Assembly: GCF_014805625.2 (NCBI RefSeq)
Contig: NW_023998414.1
Coordinates: 40,731,079 to 40,795,078, forward strand
Source of the DNA: Glossina fuscipes
Taxonomy: Eukaryota > Arthropoda > Insecta > Diptera > Glossinidae
Reading direction: 5' to 3'
Length of the DNA: 64,000 nucleotides
The translations under genes and the position numbers were made by a program. Numbering within the stretch: position 1 is the stretch's first letter; each line of letters opens with the position of its first letter. A model generated the notes under the pieces. That model did no database searches. It saw nothing but the letters and a program-made list of their open reading frames with translations, and was not told the DNA's origin. This document shows positions 13,869-27,613 of this stretch, in pieces.

Positions 13869-14058
13869 TTTTTTTTTTTTTTTTTTTTTCTTCTTCTATC
13901 TTTTTACGTTATTATGTATGTATTTTTTCAAGTAAATAAAGTAAATTGAATTTTCATCGTGTGGTCATTTATTAAGAGTTAACATATCCTTGATAAAACC
14001 ATTATGTGCAATGTCGGTTGCTTTAGTCTATTCAGCATAAAAACCTTTTTCTGTATAT

Positions 14059-14060
14059 GA

Positions 14061-14098
<38 letters not shown>

Positions 14099-14100
14099 GT
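14059..14100. repeat. (AT)n microsatellite
   Basis: About 20 AT units with one AC interruption, followed by TGTGTA variants. Confidence 0.9.
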
Positions 14101-14329
14101 GTATATGTGTATGTACTCAACACGAAGTCGGGTATTTAAAGAGTTTGCCGGCTTACTTAACATCACATCACGCTGCTGTGCGTTTTAGGCAAGGGCGGTG
14201 AATGGATGACGCATGTAGAAGGGGTACGCTCGAAAATTATCCATGATAAAAATTGGATTATGTGCTGCTACTGCCGTTTTCTTTTTTTATTTACAAGAAT
14301 AGCAGCAACAAAAAATTATAACAACCCGT

Positions 14330-14520
14330 AGCAGTAACCACAGCAACCCAGAGATTACTGCTACTATCACTACTGCCATCACTCTACTCTCTCTCTCTCT
14401 CAACTATTTACTAATACTGTTACTGCTAATACTACTTTTACTAATACTAATAAAACTACTACTATTGCTGATACTACTACTGCTCCTACTGCTGCCCTTA
14501 TTACTACCACTGTTATTATA
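14330..14520. repeat. Degenerate CTA/CTG triplet-rich tract with short (CT)n
   Basis: Repeated ACT, GCT and CTA triplets with a (CT) run near 14388-14401. Looks like an eroded triplet microsatellite. Confidence 0.7.
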
Positions 14521-14570
14521 ATATTCCCCTCTGACTGTAATGCTAGAGTGAGAATTTTTCTTTGGGAACA

Positions 14571-14622
14571 CACACACACACACACATACATACATACATA
14601 CATACATACATACATACATAGT
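14571..14622. repeat. (CA)n followed by (CATA)n microsatellite
   Basis: About eight CA units run directly into about nine CATA units. Confidence 0.9.
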
Positions 14623-15940
14623 TTTAACTAAAGTGTATTTAGTTGGGGATGTGCATGTGTGCATTTATGTGTGTGGGAACACAAGATAAATGAGTTGTGA
14701 TGGATGACAGCAAATCAACGTAAGTGCATTATTATGGTGGTTTTGTATTGTGCAGGCATTTAAAAATTTATCAAGTTTTTCTTACTACAACGTATAAAAT
14801 TTTTTTGTTTCGATTTTCTTTCATTTTACTTACGCTCTTCATGTAATGGTGAAATCTTAAATAGCAATACTTCCGTTATGTACTTTATTCCATTTAGTAA
14901 ATTAAATAAAATATTTTCTTTATTCCTGCTATGACGATATAAGCGCTTGATTAGTATTTCGCATGCTATTACAAATTTAAGTAATTGATTAATTAACTTA
15001 GCCCGTCACAGGTTAAAGGCCGAACTATAAATTCGAAATGAAAATTTGAAGATTTTTCAGTTATTTTCATCCAACTATTTATAAACTAAGCGAATTTCCT
15101 ATTTTTTATTTTATAACTTCAAGAGACCCATTCTATGACTTCAATGGGTAGCATAAAGGAAATTCAAGAAATGTCGTCGTATTTAAATTTATCAATGAAT
15201 CAAAAACCACATGCTCAGAGATTCGATATTAATCATAATTATTACATAGCCACAGGTTTCTAGAATCATAATAAATAATGTTTTTTCCTTTGTGATATGA
15301 CCAATCGGTCAGGAGATTATCAGAAGGAAAGACAAAGAGATATTAAGGTGATGGCTGTATGTGCCTAACCGCTAAGTGTTCGCCATAGCTACGATCAACA
15401 ATTTTTACTTACGAACACTGAATGTTCGCATCTTCGGGATCGAAACATCCCGATCATCATGGGATTGAAAGTTTTACATTTCGTTGCAATATAATTGTAA
15501 TTGGGTGGAGAAAATGTTAATCTGCGTTAGAATAAATGGGAAGTAAATTGGAATTGAAATGTCGGTAATTGTGGCAATGTTGGTAAACCGATCGGGAGAA
15601 CTTTTAACCAGAACATCCAGGCGGTTCTGGCGAATATTTGGCAGCACCGCTCCAGAGATATGTTCACGGGACCAAAAGGAGTGAAAAAATTGTCGCTATT
15701 TACCGGGATTGGTTCAGTTTCTGCCACATTGCTACTGTGCATGTGTACAGATAATGCAAATTTTTAAATCTTATATTCTTAATCGGTCAAGGGTCAACAT
15801 TACTGTAAATTTCAATTTCCTATCTTTACTTCTTCGAATGTTACGTTTCACACTAGTTACCCTTCAAATTGACGGGTTTTCTTGAAAATACAAGTATGCA
15901 AGACCAATAGCAAAATGGACACGTTTTGGAAGAAAATAAT

Positions 15941-15942
<2 letters not shown>

Positions 15943-15976
<34 letters not shown>
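15943..15976. repeat. (AT)n microsatellite
   Basis: About 17 AT units. Confidence 0.9.
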
Positions 15977-15978
<2 letters not shown>

Positions 15979-18900
15979 TGCATTATGTGATTTAAACTAA
16001 ATATATAACATCTACAGATATTAACTTTCCCATGCGGAATTTTCAAGTTTAAAATCAAACACCCGTCAAATTGATAGGTAAATGTCACGGCACGACTTCT
16101 CTTTTGTTCTTCTTTGTTCCACACGAACTGAAAGCTTCCTTTACATGGTATAAAAACTCATTGTTCCTGACTCATGCAACTAAGTGCGAGTATGCATATT
16201 AACGCGGGACCACAGATGCAATTCTCAGACAATTCCAACATTGCCAGCTTGTTTGAAGTAAATTGCACGGGTAAGCGACAACATATTGCCGCTTTATAAT
16301 GGGTTTTCATTGATTACGCCAGATATGTGCTTAATTCGCTTACTGAATTCTTTTATCAAATAAGCCTTGAAAAGAATCCCATCAAGTAGGCTGACAGATA
16401 TCTTTTTTCGCTTTTAACTATTGTGCTTAACAATCGATTATGCGAAGAAGAATACAAGACGTTGTTCCCAGCGTATCTTTGCAAGCTTTCAAGTAAAGTA
16501 CCAGATTGTATGACAGTGCTGATGTCAGGCTTGCTATGCTATACTTTGATTGGGCCAAGGCCACATACATCAACCTAATAAGCGTAGTCATACGGCCTTC
16601 AATGTATTATTTGCCGTTCAGTGTTGTTACATCAATGTTGTTGTTTATTATACTTTGTCGTGAATACATTATCGCAGCCTTTTATTCAATGGTCTTCAGG
16701 CAAACAACCATTAGAATTACCAAAACAATATTTGATTACTACTTATATAAACCTCTCATCAACGTATGACTATTCATCTTGTCAAACGTTTCGTAACCTT
16801 TAGAAAAATTTTCAAAGGAGCGCTTGTGAAACCCTCTATGCTTCTAAATAAGACTTCAAAACCAATTCTATATATATTCGCCCCTCTGGTTGTCTGTTAT
16901 AGGCATCCTGCTAATATCAAATATTACGTTAGAAAGTTTAAAGGAAAATTTCAACCGCGTGTAGACATGCCCTCAAAAGCATTTATTAACAATACGCCGC
17001 AGAATACGCCGAGATATGAAAAAAGATGCATCAAAATAGATTCCATCATTTCATAAATATAAGATTAAAAGCAAAACAACTTTTTGGTAATATTTTTATT
17101 TAAGGTACTCGATGTTCAAGGTTCCCTTAAACAAATCAATGCCAATAAATTGCGACAATTTCAGTCAATTGCCAAAGAAAGTCATCGTAAACGCAGGGGA
17201 AAGGAACTTTATATTTACTTGCAAATAAAAAGAAAAAAGTTAAAAATTATGTTCTTTAGCAATACAACGGAGAATGAAAACGGAAAGCTATCCGCAATCC
17301 AAGAAAATATTTTTTCATGTTCATGTGTTGGTAAGGGTATCTACCATTTTTGCTTCGTTTTCAGTAGTCAATGAACCAGAACGCGTTTGCCTCACGCTCT
17401 TCAATCTAGTGGTGCTGTACTGTGAAACGGTTTCACTAATGCCTACATTCTACGAAAAGACCACAGCTCACTGCAAAATCATTTTCTTTCTCTTTGCGAA
17501 TATTCCTTCACTTGTCATTGCTGCACAAGCACTCATAGCTAAAAACTTTCAATTATTTAAAAAAAAAAAAAGAAAAGTAAACAACTAATTTCAGTTTAGC
17601 CTTAAGGTAAAATTTTATTCTTTTTCGAAATGAAAAAAGCAAAAAATAATACAAAATGTAACGATAGGGAAAAAGATTTTTTCTCTTTTTTTCCATCATC
17701 ATATTGTTTATGTTAAAATTGTTGATATTTCACGTAGTTGTAAAATCGAACACAATGCATGAGTGCATATTATCGTCATATTGGCAACATAGAACGTACA
17801 GTGTTTGTAAGCTGCCAGGAAAATCTCTTAATAATGATTTGAAGCTAAAAAAAAGAAAAAAAATGTCAACCGTTAACCAACATAAGAATCGCTGGCAGGC
17901 TAAGAGATAAAAACGAATTTTTGTATTTTTACGAAGATCGCTGCATTGAACTGCATTCTTATGGCAAAAGGCTAAGAATCGAAACGTAATAACATGCTTC
18001 GTAATTTTTCTACAAGTACCTGGAGGATAACTAACGATCGAATCTCATTGACATTAGACTCTATGGACCTTTCAATTAAAAGCAAGTCTTCCTTTTTGTT
18101 TTTTTTTTTCCTTTTTTTTTTTTTGGTAACACAGATGGGAAATTAATATGTGGAAAAAAGAAAGTTTACCTTTCTTGAACGCAACTTTAATTTTTCTTGC
18201 CAGAAGAAACAAGGAAAGCACTTTCTAAGAAGCCTGAAATCGTGATCCTCCTTCAGATCTGTAATTCGTAGGCACAGTGCTTTTGCCAGGACCAGAGGTA
18301 TATTCTCGACTTCTGTTAATAGAAATATTAATTGTAAGTTCCTTTGTTTAAAACTGGACTTGGTAACTCTGTCTCTAGCATGCTATTAGGCACAGTTTCA
18401 TCGTAATGCCAAGACCTAATGCCGCATTCCCTTTGAAAAGTGTTTTGGTCCAGTTCACTTTCGGCGGCTCTTAATCAGAGAAAGATTCATTTCGAATCTG
18501 TTGGGATTCGTAGAAGAGTAGTAGATTGTTCAATAAATGTTTGTCGCGACGAGAAAGTCTCCATGGATAAGGCAACGAGCTTATTAGAAAAAATTACTCT
18601 TCTCAAAAAGACTTTTTTCCTACGTGGTCTTTCTACTAAGAAGCCTCCTGCCATGAAAAAATTACTACTGACATAAGACAGTGGACAGTGGACAGTGAAC
18701 AGTGTGAATATCTTTTCAAAGCGCTACGAAAGAACAACACAAACGTTTCGTAATCCGGAATGTGTGGAAAATCGTAACACAACCGTAGCTATAAGCGGAA
18801 TAAGTTGTTATCTTCCATTTCACAAAGTACTCGTAAGTCATCACATCATCCTATTGAATCCCCTCCTTATTATGAAATTTTTGCTCATGACAGTTGAGAG

Positions 18901-19350
18901 AAGCCTTTCAGAAAGTTTTATGATGTCCACAGGTGCTTGGCAAATGCAGTGGCATTAAGTATTGAGTTATTATATAGGCTTCGCTTTGTTCACAGAGAAC
19001 GAAATGACCCTTACTCATGAAAGACCCGTTCCGGCATATTACGATTAGTGAGCCTCTCCAAATGTCGGCAGTTATATTAGAACCTGCGTTTTTTGCATTA
19101 TATTTACCTGATTTGATGCTACACTAATCTGTCCAAAAAAGCATCCGCTTGGCGACTTTTTCGTGTAAACTCGGTTGACCACCGCAGCAGTTGCGTTACC
19201 TTTTCATTGACACTAACATACTATTCTTGAGTCAAAATTGTGACTCGATGTTTATAACAGACTTTCTAACTCAACTTGTCAATATCAATTCACGTAGATC
19301 TACTGTCGCTCAGAAGAGAAGGGAAGAAAGAAATGGTGAGGAGATGAAAA

Positions 19351-19385
19351 GAGAGGAGAGGAGAGGAGAGGAGAGGAGAGGAGAA
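19351..19385. repeat. (GAGGA)n pentanucleotide tract
   Basis: About seven GAGGA-type units in a purine-only stretch that extends back to about 19315 in degenerate form. Confidence 0.85.
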
Positions 19386-19461
19386 AGCTTATAAACATGT
19401 GCATTTTGTCGTCTTCATCGAGGTTTATCAAATGGACACAATTAAAGTTTTCCACTACGGA

Positions 19462-19486
19462 AACATGCGACTAATGGTCGCATGTT
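19462..19486. repeat. Perfect inverted repeat, 10 bp stem, 5 base loop
   Basis: AACATGCGAC, loop TAATG, GTCGCATGTT. It sits just downstream of the GAGGA pentamer tract in otherwise featureless DNA. Confidence 0.85.
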
Positions 19487-20273
19487 AATTTAGAGTAAAA
19501 AACATGCTACATATTATTAGTCGAGTCACTCAAGCGCTTATTAAGCGGGATTTTGCAAATTGCGCGTATACGCAGTGCTAACGATTACTATTGGTAACCA
19601 TAAAAAAGGAAAAAAACAGCAAAGCCTTTCCTTTGTTATCGTTATCGCATGTATATGTGTGACTTTATATATGCTTGGCTTCTGTTCTACAAAGTTTTCC
19701 TAGTAAATGTTTTTACGGAAACAGGATATTGTTTTTACAAATATACAAACACGTTCAATAAGTAAACGCATATGTATATGTATTGCTCAACCAGGGGAGA
19801 GGCGTGGGGAAGAGGACTATTTCAACAACGTAACGACATCAACATTTACATATATAATCGATACACTTTTTTTTTTTATTTTTGGCACAAGTATACGCAT
19901 ATGTTTATACATTTACCTATATTAGTGAACATTCTACAGGTCGTTCTTCACTTTAAATACTTTTATCAAATTTTACTCAACATTTTTGCAATTCGTTTGT
20001 CGAAATTGATTTCTGCAATTTTCCTCGGTGCATGGGACACATGTCTGGAACATGGAAAAGAAATGAAGAATGAAAGCCACCGTAAGGCCTGACACGAATC
20101 CTTTCATTTAGGATTTTTTTTTTTTTTTTTTGTTTTTGCGCAACATAACTTTCTTCTTCTCTTTTGAATTCATTTGAGATCATATGTTTTTTAGGACCTG
20201 AAAATTACTATAACATATCTAAGATGAAACGTTATTTTTTCTTTCATTCTTCCTTCCCATATCTCAAACAATG

Positions 20274-20600
20274 TTAACTGTTCCCTTTACACACTGAAAA
20301 GATAAGTCCGCAAAAGAAATTTTTCTTATATATCTTAGGTAAGTGATCTCCTGCCAAGGATAGATGCATTTTACGCGAAAAATGTTTGCCAATCATTTGA
20401 TTGTGGCGATCAGCATTGGCAGTTTGTGGCACACCCTCGTCATTTTCAAAAAAGTCCAGCCCTATCAACACTTTCAATAACTTCACCTATATTTTTGGCC
20501 AAGCGTGCATTTCGATGATGTGTGGCCCTCAACGAATCTCCTACAGCAACAATTCTTTCTTTAAATTTCTTAGCAGTTTTGCCTAAAGTGCTCTCAGATG
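20274..20600 (-). pseudogene. Mariner-like (DDE) transposase scrap
   Basis: The minus-strand frame at 20274-20486 contains IGLDFFENDEGVPQTANADR followed by a HNQMIGKHF-like stretch. It resembles the catalytic-core block of mariner-like insect transposases (GPYFFENE-x-G, V-x-VN-x-x-RY-x-x-MI), which lies just before the second catalytic Asp block. The downstream catalytic block is absent and the upstream part is out of frame, so this is a short relic. Family assignment is by eye only. Confidence 0.45.
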
Positions 20601-22021
20601 AACGACTAAGTCGATCGTAATCTCCTCGTTATACATAAAATGTACCTAACCCGGTATTTTTGTACTAAGCTTTTACTGCTTTAACCCTTTCAGCGATTGA
20701 AAAATGGATCGGCGTTGTAAAATGGCAACAATATCATTAAAAATGTTCTATCATACAAATGCTTCTGAAAGAGGATTGCCAAAATCGACGCACAAAGTCG
20801 GTAGCTCTATATACGCCAACAGGGAGGATGTGATAATCCATTAGTAGCAAAAATAATGGAAATTAATTTCTTTAGGGACGAAAACCTTTTCAAATCATGC
20901 GCATCACATGTGACAGACATGTGCACAATTGCATAAACTTAACTAAAACTAAATGACTAAACATTGTAAAACATCAAATTTTCAGATATGTTAACATATG
21001 ATGATATATAGATTTAGACTGACTATTGACGAAACCCTATAATTTTTAGATGTCAACCCTTAACCGAAATGTATCAAGATTTCATAATACAATATTTTGA
21101 TGATTAGTTTACGAGTTACAATAGTTTTAATGTGACGCTACACACGAAGTTCATATTTCTCACTGCTTCTACAAAAATAAAAATGCCGTCAATACCGACG
21201 AAACCCATACGTCATATTGGGAGCTTACTGAGTAATGTGTTATTTGCAATAATTTTTGCAATAAATAATTCTCATGTTTTCTTTCATATTTTTTATTTGT
21301 ATACGTAAGTATTACCTTAGTTGCTGTTACTGTTCAGTTGCTATGAAAAAAAAAAAATCAATTACGGAATTGTTTTTAAAATTTTCAACACCTTGTTTGA
21401 AAGGATGGACAAAAAAAATGTCGAAAATGTCGAATGCCAGATCGAATGATGAGATGCTGAACGAACAGACGAATATGACCGCTATTAGAATAGTCTCCCG
21501 GAATTCGATACATTTGACTTCTCAGTTCAAAAACCCTCTAATTCCTATTTGTAAAAGTTGGTGTTGAGTAGACTTAGTTGTCGTTATCTGCTTCCAAGTC
21601 ATTGCCATATGTAGGCCTTTATCAAAACTCCCGCAACCATAGAGTACATTTCAGAGCAATAAGTTTGCGGGCAAGCAGTGTTCGCGAGAACACTGAGTAT
21701 TTGAAATGAGAATATTTTGATTATTTGATTTTGAATATGAGAACTTTTGTAGACGGACTATGGCATAGTCTTGGAAGTATTTGGATGCCCCCAATATAAA
21801 GAGTCGTGCTATTGAATGAAGGACACGCTTAACGAAAAGCAACAACAGATCAACCATGCTTTTGGAAGCAGAGAGTGTTTTTTCTTCTATTTTCAACTTT
21901 TCAAATTGACTAATGTCAGCTCCTTCCGGAACCAAGGCCTCTAACTGCTAATAACGGTATCTTTTTATATTGCATTTATTTCTTAATATTTTCTATCTTG
22001 CCAAAGTAGGTTATGGTAAAG

Positions 22022-22024
<3 letters not shown>

Positions 22025-22057
<33 letters not shown>
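22025..22057. repeat. (AT)n microsatellite
   Basis: About 16 AT units. Confidence 0.9.
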
Positions 22058-22059
<2 letters not shown>

Positions 22060-22875
22060 TTCCAATATACCTGTACTGTAACATTGTATGGCGGCATGCT
22101 TATATGATTGCTTGTGAGTGTGTTTTAGTATTTTTTATATATATTATTTATTTATAGGTAAAAGGTGAGTAACGGTGTTATCCATGAGTTCTTGTAACTA
22201 TTACCACCGTTACCACTGCTACATACAAATTTATAAAGATTTTCCTTTAAATTAAAAAGTATGGAAAGTACATGTTTCCCCTGAGGCTAGTATGATGTTG
22301 TATGGGTACAAGAAAAATGGAATAAAAACAACTATAACAACAACAATAAAATGAACTGAGAAAAATCAAATAATTTCATTTAAAAAAATAAACTCAAGAT
22401 AAAAGTAACAACAGATAGCGAATTGCCGCAGCACCGGTCGACGGGTACGGTTAAAGAGTAGTATAAGAAGAAAGCAAATGATAGAGAATAAATTTTAAAA
22501 AATACCCATGTGAGCTGCTTGTTGTTCATTTAACTTCTTTGCGGCTGTATGTTTTTGTTGTTTCTACCGACTGCAGGAAACAATTAAATAACTTGTGATA
22601 GCACGAAAGCACACACAAAGTAAACCAACAAGCGAACTATTATCAACAGGAAAATAACGGGGAAAAATCTGAAAAACAATTTAATAAAATCTACCGAAAA
22701 CACGGCAGTCACACACAACACACAATTAGATTTGCGATTTAAATGAAAAATACAAAAACGAAATATATATATATATTTTTTATAATTTTAAGGTATATAT
22801 TAAAATTATAAAGAAAAAAAAATTTTAAACACATTAAGCATTTATTCGAATAAACAACACTTTCTATATCTATCT

Positions 22876-22878
<3 letters not shown>

Positions 22879-22914
<36 letters not shown>
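22879..22914. repeat. (TC)n microsatellite
   Basis: About 18 TC units, followed by CACTCGCTCACTC variants. Confidence 0.9.
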
Positions 22915-22918
<4 letters not shown>

Positions 22919-23661
22919 GCTCACTCTCGGTGGGCTATCATATCTATCTACTCAAATAGTCTCATAATAAAAATACGTAACTGACAATTCGATTTCCGTT
23001 AGCTATATAGCAAGCAATCTCCATCAGAAAAGGTTCAAGGAAATTATACGTAAACAGTAGCAACAACAAAAACAATAATGACATTAACGCTAACAACCAT
23101 ACATTAAACCTATAAAGCAATACTATACGAAACTTGTATCTTAATTTGGCAAATGGTAGCACACAACAACAAAATAACAAAACACAAACATGTTGACAGT
23201 GCCGTTTTTCTTATTGCTGTTGCTGGAGTAAATAACAATAGCAAAAAAATGGGGGAAAAAAAAAAAAAAAAAAAATGGCACATGTATGCTATGCTTCATT
23301 CATTCTGCTGTTGCAACGCCATCAACATTTCCGTGTACTTAGTTACGGTTGGTTGCCAGGGATGTTGTGGATTTAAGGCCTGACAGCGTTGTGTGACATT
23401 GATGTACAGACATCTCCTTAAACTACAACAGATTACAATGAAAATTCTCTCAATATCCACCAACGATAGACAACAGCAAAATTCGCTTCCACTTTAACCA
23501 TTGCCACCCAAAGGAATGACAAAAACTCTAAAACTGTAGGTTCTTCCTTCATTTTTTAAGATTTTTGGTTGTTTTTCCCCCTTTTTTTTTTCTTCTTTTT
23601 TTTTTGGAGTTCTTTGCCCTCTTACTATGCTAGACTGAAACCACTGTCAACAGGATATACG

Positions 23662-23699
23662 ACAACAACAACAACAACAACAACAACAATAACAACAGC
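23662..23699. repeat. (CAA)n microsatellite
   Basis: About a dozen CAA units with one AAT interruption, in noncoding context. Confidence 0.85.
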
Positions 23700-23795
23700 A
23701 CGAACAAATCAGTAGGAGTCTTTAAATGAAATGGATCCTAAAAATGAACAATAACAAAAAAGAAGGAAGAATACAAAAGAAAGCAAACAAACAGT

Positions 23796-23797
<2 letters not shown>

Positions 23798-23828
<31 letters not shown>
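23798..23828. repeat. (CAG)n microsatellite
   Basis: About ten uninterrupted CAG units. No frame through it has a start codon and coding-like flanks, so it is treated as noncoding. Confidence 0.85.
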
Positions 23829-23829
<1 letters not shown>

Positions 23830-26800
23830 GCAACATCATTCATTCTCATCAATATAACTGAATTTAAATCGAGTAATACGTGTGTCTACGATGGCATAAG
23901 CAGCGTTGATACGAGTATTCCTTCCTGCGATATTTGCTGATACTTAACTTAGACAGTGTTTAGTATTCTAAATAGCGGATTTGCTACTTTTCCCGCTAAC
24001 CCTTATTCCAGGACAATTGAGGTAGCATTTGCATAGAAACTAATACTTAACATTACGAACAACCAAACAGTCAACAACAACGGAACACAAATCCATTCAC
24101 TTGAAGATATTTGAATTGCTGCGTTTACATGCATCCATCCCGCCATCCTTAGGCAACTACTTCTCTGTTTTGTATTAAAACGTATGATAGATCTACGTTA
24201 TAGTTGACAAACATACATACGCATGCACACAAAGGCGCGCGCGAAAGCACTCGAACATTTTTTTCTCTCCCTCTCTCTAATGTTTCACTAGAAACGTACG
24301 TGAGGGCCTCCACGCCTTACGGTTTGTTGTCCTCCAACTAATGGGAAATTAATTGCTGCATTTGCTGTTTTGTCGCAAATGCCGGCTGCTAACATCCGAA
24401 CAATGTTGTATACAATAGTGTAAATGTGCTTTTTTGCCTCGTTTAAGTGGCAACAACCATTCACACAAAGAAATAAGTTAAGGCTTTCCTTTACCTTACT
24501 TTTCTCGCAGCACTTTCGCCTTTTCTCTCTTACGTGCGCAAATTTTATTCACTTTTCGAATTAATATTTCTGCTTGGGGGTATCATCTAAACCCAATAAA
24601 TCTTAATGGCAGCCTATCCATCACCATAAATCGATTATTTATTGTTACTGCTCAGCATTCTCTTTTCCTCTTCATTTGCAAGACTTTTGTTGCTTTTATA
24701 AGACTTTAAGTTACATTTCTTAAATTAATTGACGCAAAACAATCAATGATAAAAATATAATGCAGCAAAGTCCACATTTTAATACCCTACAATATCGGAA
24801 TTTTCGCAGCTTAACGTCAAAGTCTTTTGCTTCCATCACAATTTTTATAATAAAACTTATTCGGAAATAATTGTATTTAAGTGAGATACAGAACAATTAC
24901 ATAAGCTAATCTTAGTTAAGTAATCGTTTGCTTATAAGCTGATGTGGTAAGAGGTAATTACCCATCCAAATGACCAAAATTTCGCCGTCGATCTGCATGC
25001 ACTAATAATGCGTTCACTACAAGTCCGACGACACTAAATGCTATGGACATATATATGTTAAGTGAGTTTAGAGGGGCGTAAACGGACGAAACTTAGTTAA
25101 TGGAGACAGGCACACACAAACCATTAAAGAAGTGTGTAGCCATAAACACATTTAATCATTTTATTAGCCAGTAAAAAAAACTTTAAGAGGTAGATATGAG
25201 AGGAATTACCTCAGTTTCTTAGTTTACCTGCTAGTGTGCAGATGCGTTCATTAGTGACCACTAAAAATAAAGACCGCAACCATCTCAATACATAAATTGT
25301 AGAAAGTTATACTTTTCTGCCAACAATTATGTATTGATTTTGTCCGAGAATATGGTTAACATATTATAGAAATTGGTCAAATTCTATTATTTGAATTTTC
25401 TTTCAGTTATTGCCACTGCTTGATAATATATCAAAATTTACAGTGATAGATTTACATATAGCAAACGAAATTAAAGCGAACAAGGAAGAAAAGATGAAGT
25501 GTTTTTCGTAGGAATTAGAATGTAATCATATATATAAGAAGAATCAATCATTCCGCAGCTCAGTAAGAAAGTCAACGTAACAGATTGAGTCGATTGAAAT
25601 TGTTCAATCAAATAGCTTTTAAAACTTGAGAATTATCATTCTCTAAGATTTCTGAAAAATTATATATAATGAAAGTAGGATATACTATCCGATCTCGCTT
25701 ACTTCTTATTTGGCTGCAAGAAGTTAACTAGCAGACCCTATTGTCAATATTTGGTAGTAAAAACTCTAATGTAGTATAAACTGACAGCTTAAATAAATAT
25801 TTGTTGTATCTTCCAAGAAGACAAAACATATTTTTGGCCTGTATCGGGCTCAATTATCTGGAAGTGCAACCTAGACACGTAAGTTATCGTATTGAAGTGC
25901 AAGCAACACAGTTTTCTCAATTTTGAATAGATCGAGTTCTGCTTAACAAAAAAAAACATTTGTAGGAGGCTTCGCTGCTTCGGTTTAATTCGAAGGAAAG
26001 TACGACTGAATCGTGACAGATAGTGAACGCATAATACAACATGCGTAGGATAAATAATCACGATGTAGAATAGGCGAATGATTTTATGGATACTCTAGCA
26101 GCAGCAACTAATACCATAGGGTTAAAAAACGTGCAAAATATGCCAACATGTTCATCATAATTGGGCCACATAGAGAAAATCCACCCAGGAAACATTATCA
26201 GCATTTCACTCTCTGTTATCTTCTCTATTGACTGTATATCATACAGTAATAAGGGTAAGCGATGGCTTATTGTCTCTTCGAGGGGGAATTCCACATTCTT
26301 ATGATGATACACAAAATCGAGTTTTGAATATAGCTTTGAAAGGTCCGTTATCCTTTCCGGCCTGCATTCGTGCTATGTCGTTACGACAAAAACGGTATAC
26401 CTGGCGATGAGCAATACTTTAAAAAACATTCCATGCTACATTTATTACAATGTTACTAACATATTACTAAAAAGTCGATAGAAACTTGTTGGAAGCATTC
26501 CAATAAAAGATAACTTCATTTAGGATAAGGTGGATAGATGGCAAGAATAGGAAATACGCGAAACCTTTTAAAATGTTATTCCGATGGTTTGAATATATGT
26601 TGATGCGTTACAAAGTGATACGAAAAAGTCAGCATACATCCCGCGTAGTGGCCAGTTACAGCAGTAATGAAACAAATACAATTTTAATGTACTGAAAGAC
26701 TATACTAAACGAAAAATAAGTATTACAGCGGAAACTTTCAATCCGATAGTCGAACATTCACACTATACTTGAAGCTCCTAGCTAGTTATTGTCTTGCTAT

Positions 26801-26922
26801 TCAAACACGAAAAAACAGAAAAAGGAAAACTATATTATTGTTCAGAGTGGGACATCAGAGATAGAGATGAAAAAATATTAGAAGGAAAAGACATAGGACA
26901 AACAACAAACCCATGCACACAA

Positions 26923-26930
<8 letters not shown>

Positions 26931-26953
<23 letters not shown>

Positions 26954-26955
26954 CA
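26931..26955. repeat. (CA)n microsatellite
   Basis: About 12 AC units preceded by ACATACAT variants. Confidence 0.9.
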
Positions 26956-27063
26956 GAAGCAAAGAAAGAAACTGAAATTCATGGCGAGTTCCCTAAAACA
27001 CATTACTAATGAAATATTTCAGTCTTGTGCACAATTTATAGATCGACGTAAACATTTACAAAT

Positions 27064-27110
27064 GTAGCAGTAGTAGTAGTAGTAGTAGTTGTAGTAGTAG
27101 TTGTAGTAGC

Positions 27111-27153
<43 letters not shown>

Positions 27154-27168
27154 CTAGAAGTAGTAGCA
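27064..27168. repeat. (AGT)n trinucleotide microsatellite
   Basis: About 33 AGT/GTA units with a few TTG, GCA and ACT interruptions, roughly 100 bases in all. Confidence 0.9.
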
Positions 27169-27613
27169 ACAGAAGTAGATATGCTTTAAAGTGTTGTGTT
27201 ATGTTGCCCTGTATCTATTAGGAGTGCTTTTTAGCAACAACCTCTTCATCACGCCCAGTGAAAATATTAGTGAAGTGGCACTAAATCTTCAAAGTGGACA
27301 AACACCGGAAAATGCAAGGGCTGTTAATTTAGGGCCAAGCAACACGCTCAGTAGCCTTTTTATTATGCAACTATTTAAAGATAGTTAAGTGTGCTTGCTT
27401 TTTTGTAATCACCTATCGACTGTGCTGAAGTTGTTTGAATTTTTCGCTTTTAGTTAAATATGTCAGAAATAAATAATTGAAAATTATTAACGGTAACAAA
27501 GCCGGAAAATCTAAATTGGATTATGTTTTCACATGACAATACACCACATTTATCTATATAACACTAATGGCTACAATATCGACAAATATGTCATATCTAT
27601 ACGAGGCAAAGCT

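Larger units (their letters stand above)
10701..20273. other. No supportable gene
   Basis: Holds the GTT, AT, CA/CATA and GAGGA tracts and the 100-N gap. A slightly more GC-rich island at 15530-15740 has open frames on both strands and may be an unrecognised transposon relic. The frames at 16.5-17.6 kb and 18.4-19.0 kb show no domain I know. Confidence 0.5.

Noticed and set aside
15527..15742. GC-richer island with open frames on both strands
   Set aside because: Looked like a transposon remnant but no motif could be matched.
19346..19390. Possible CRISPR-like or satellite array at the GAGGA tract
   Set aside because: Units are contiguous pentamers without spacers; a simple repeat.
23780..23939. 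Open frame with poly-Ala through the CAG tract, ending at 23939
   Set aside because: No start codon, no coding-like flanks, and the other two frames close quickly; treated as microsatellite.
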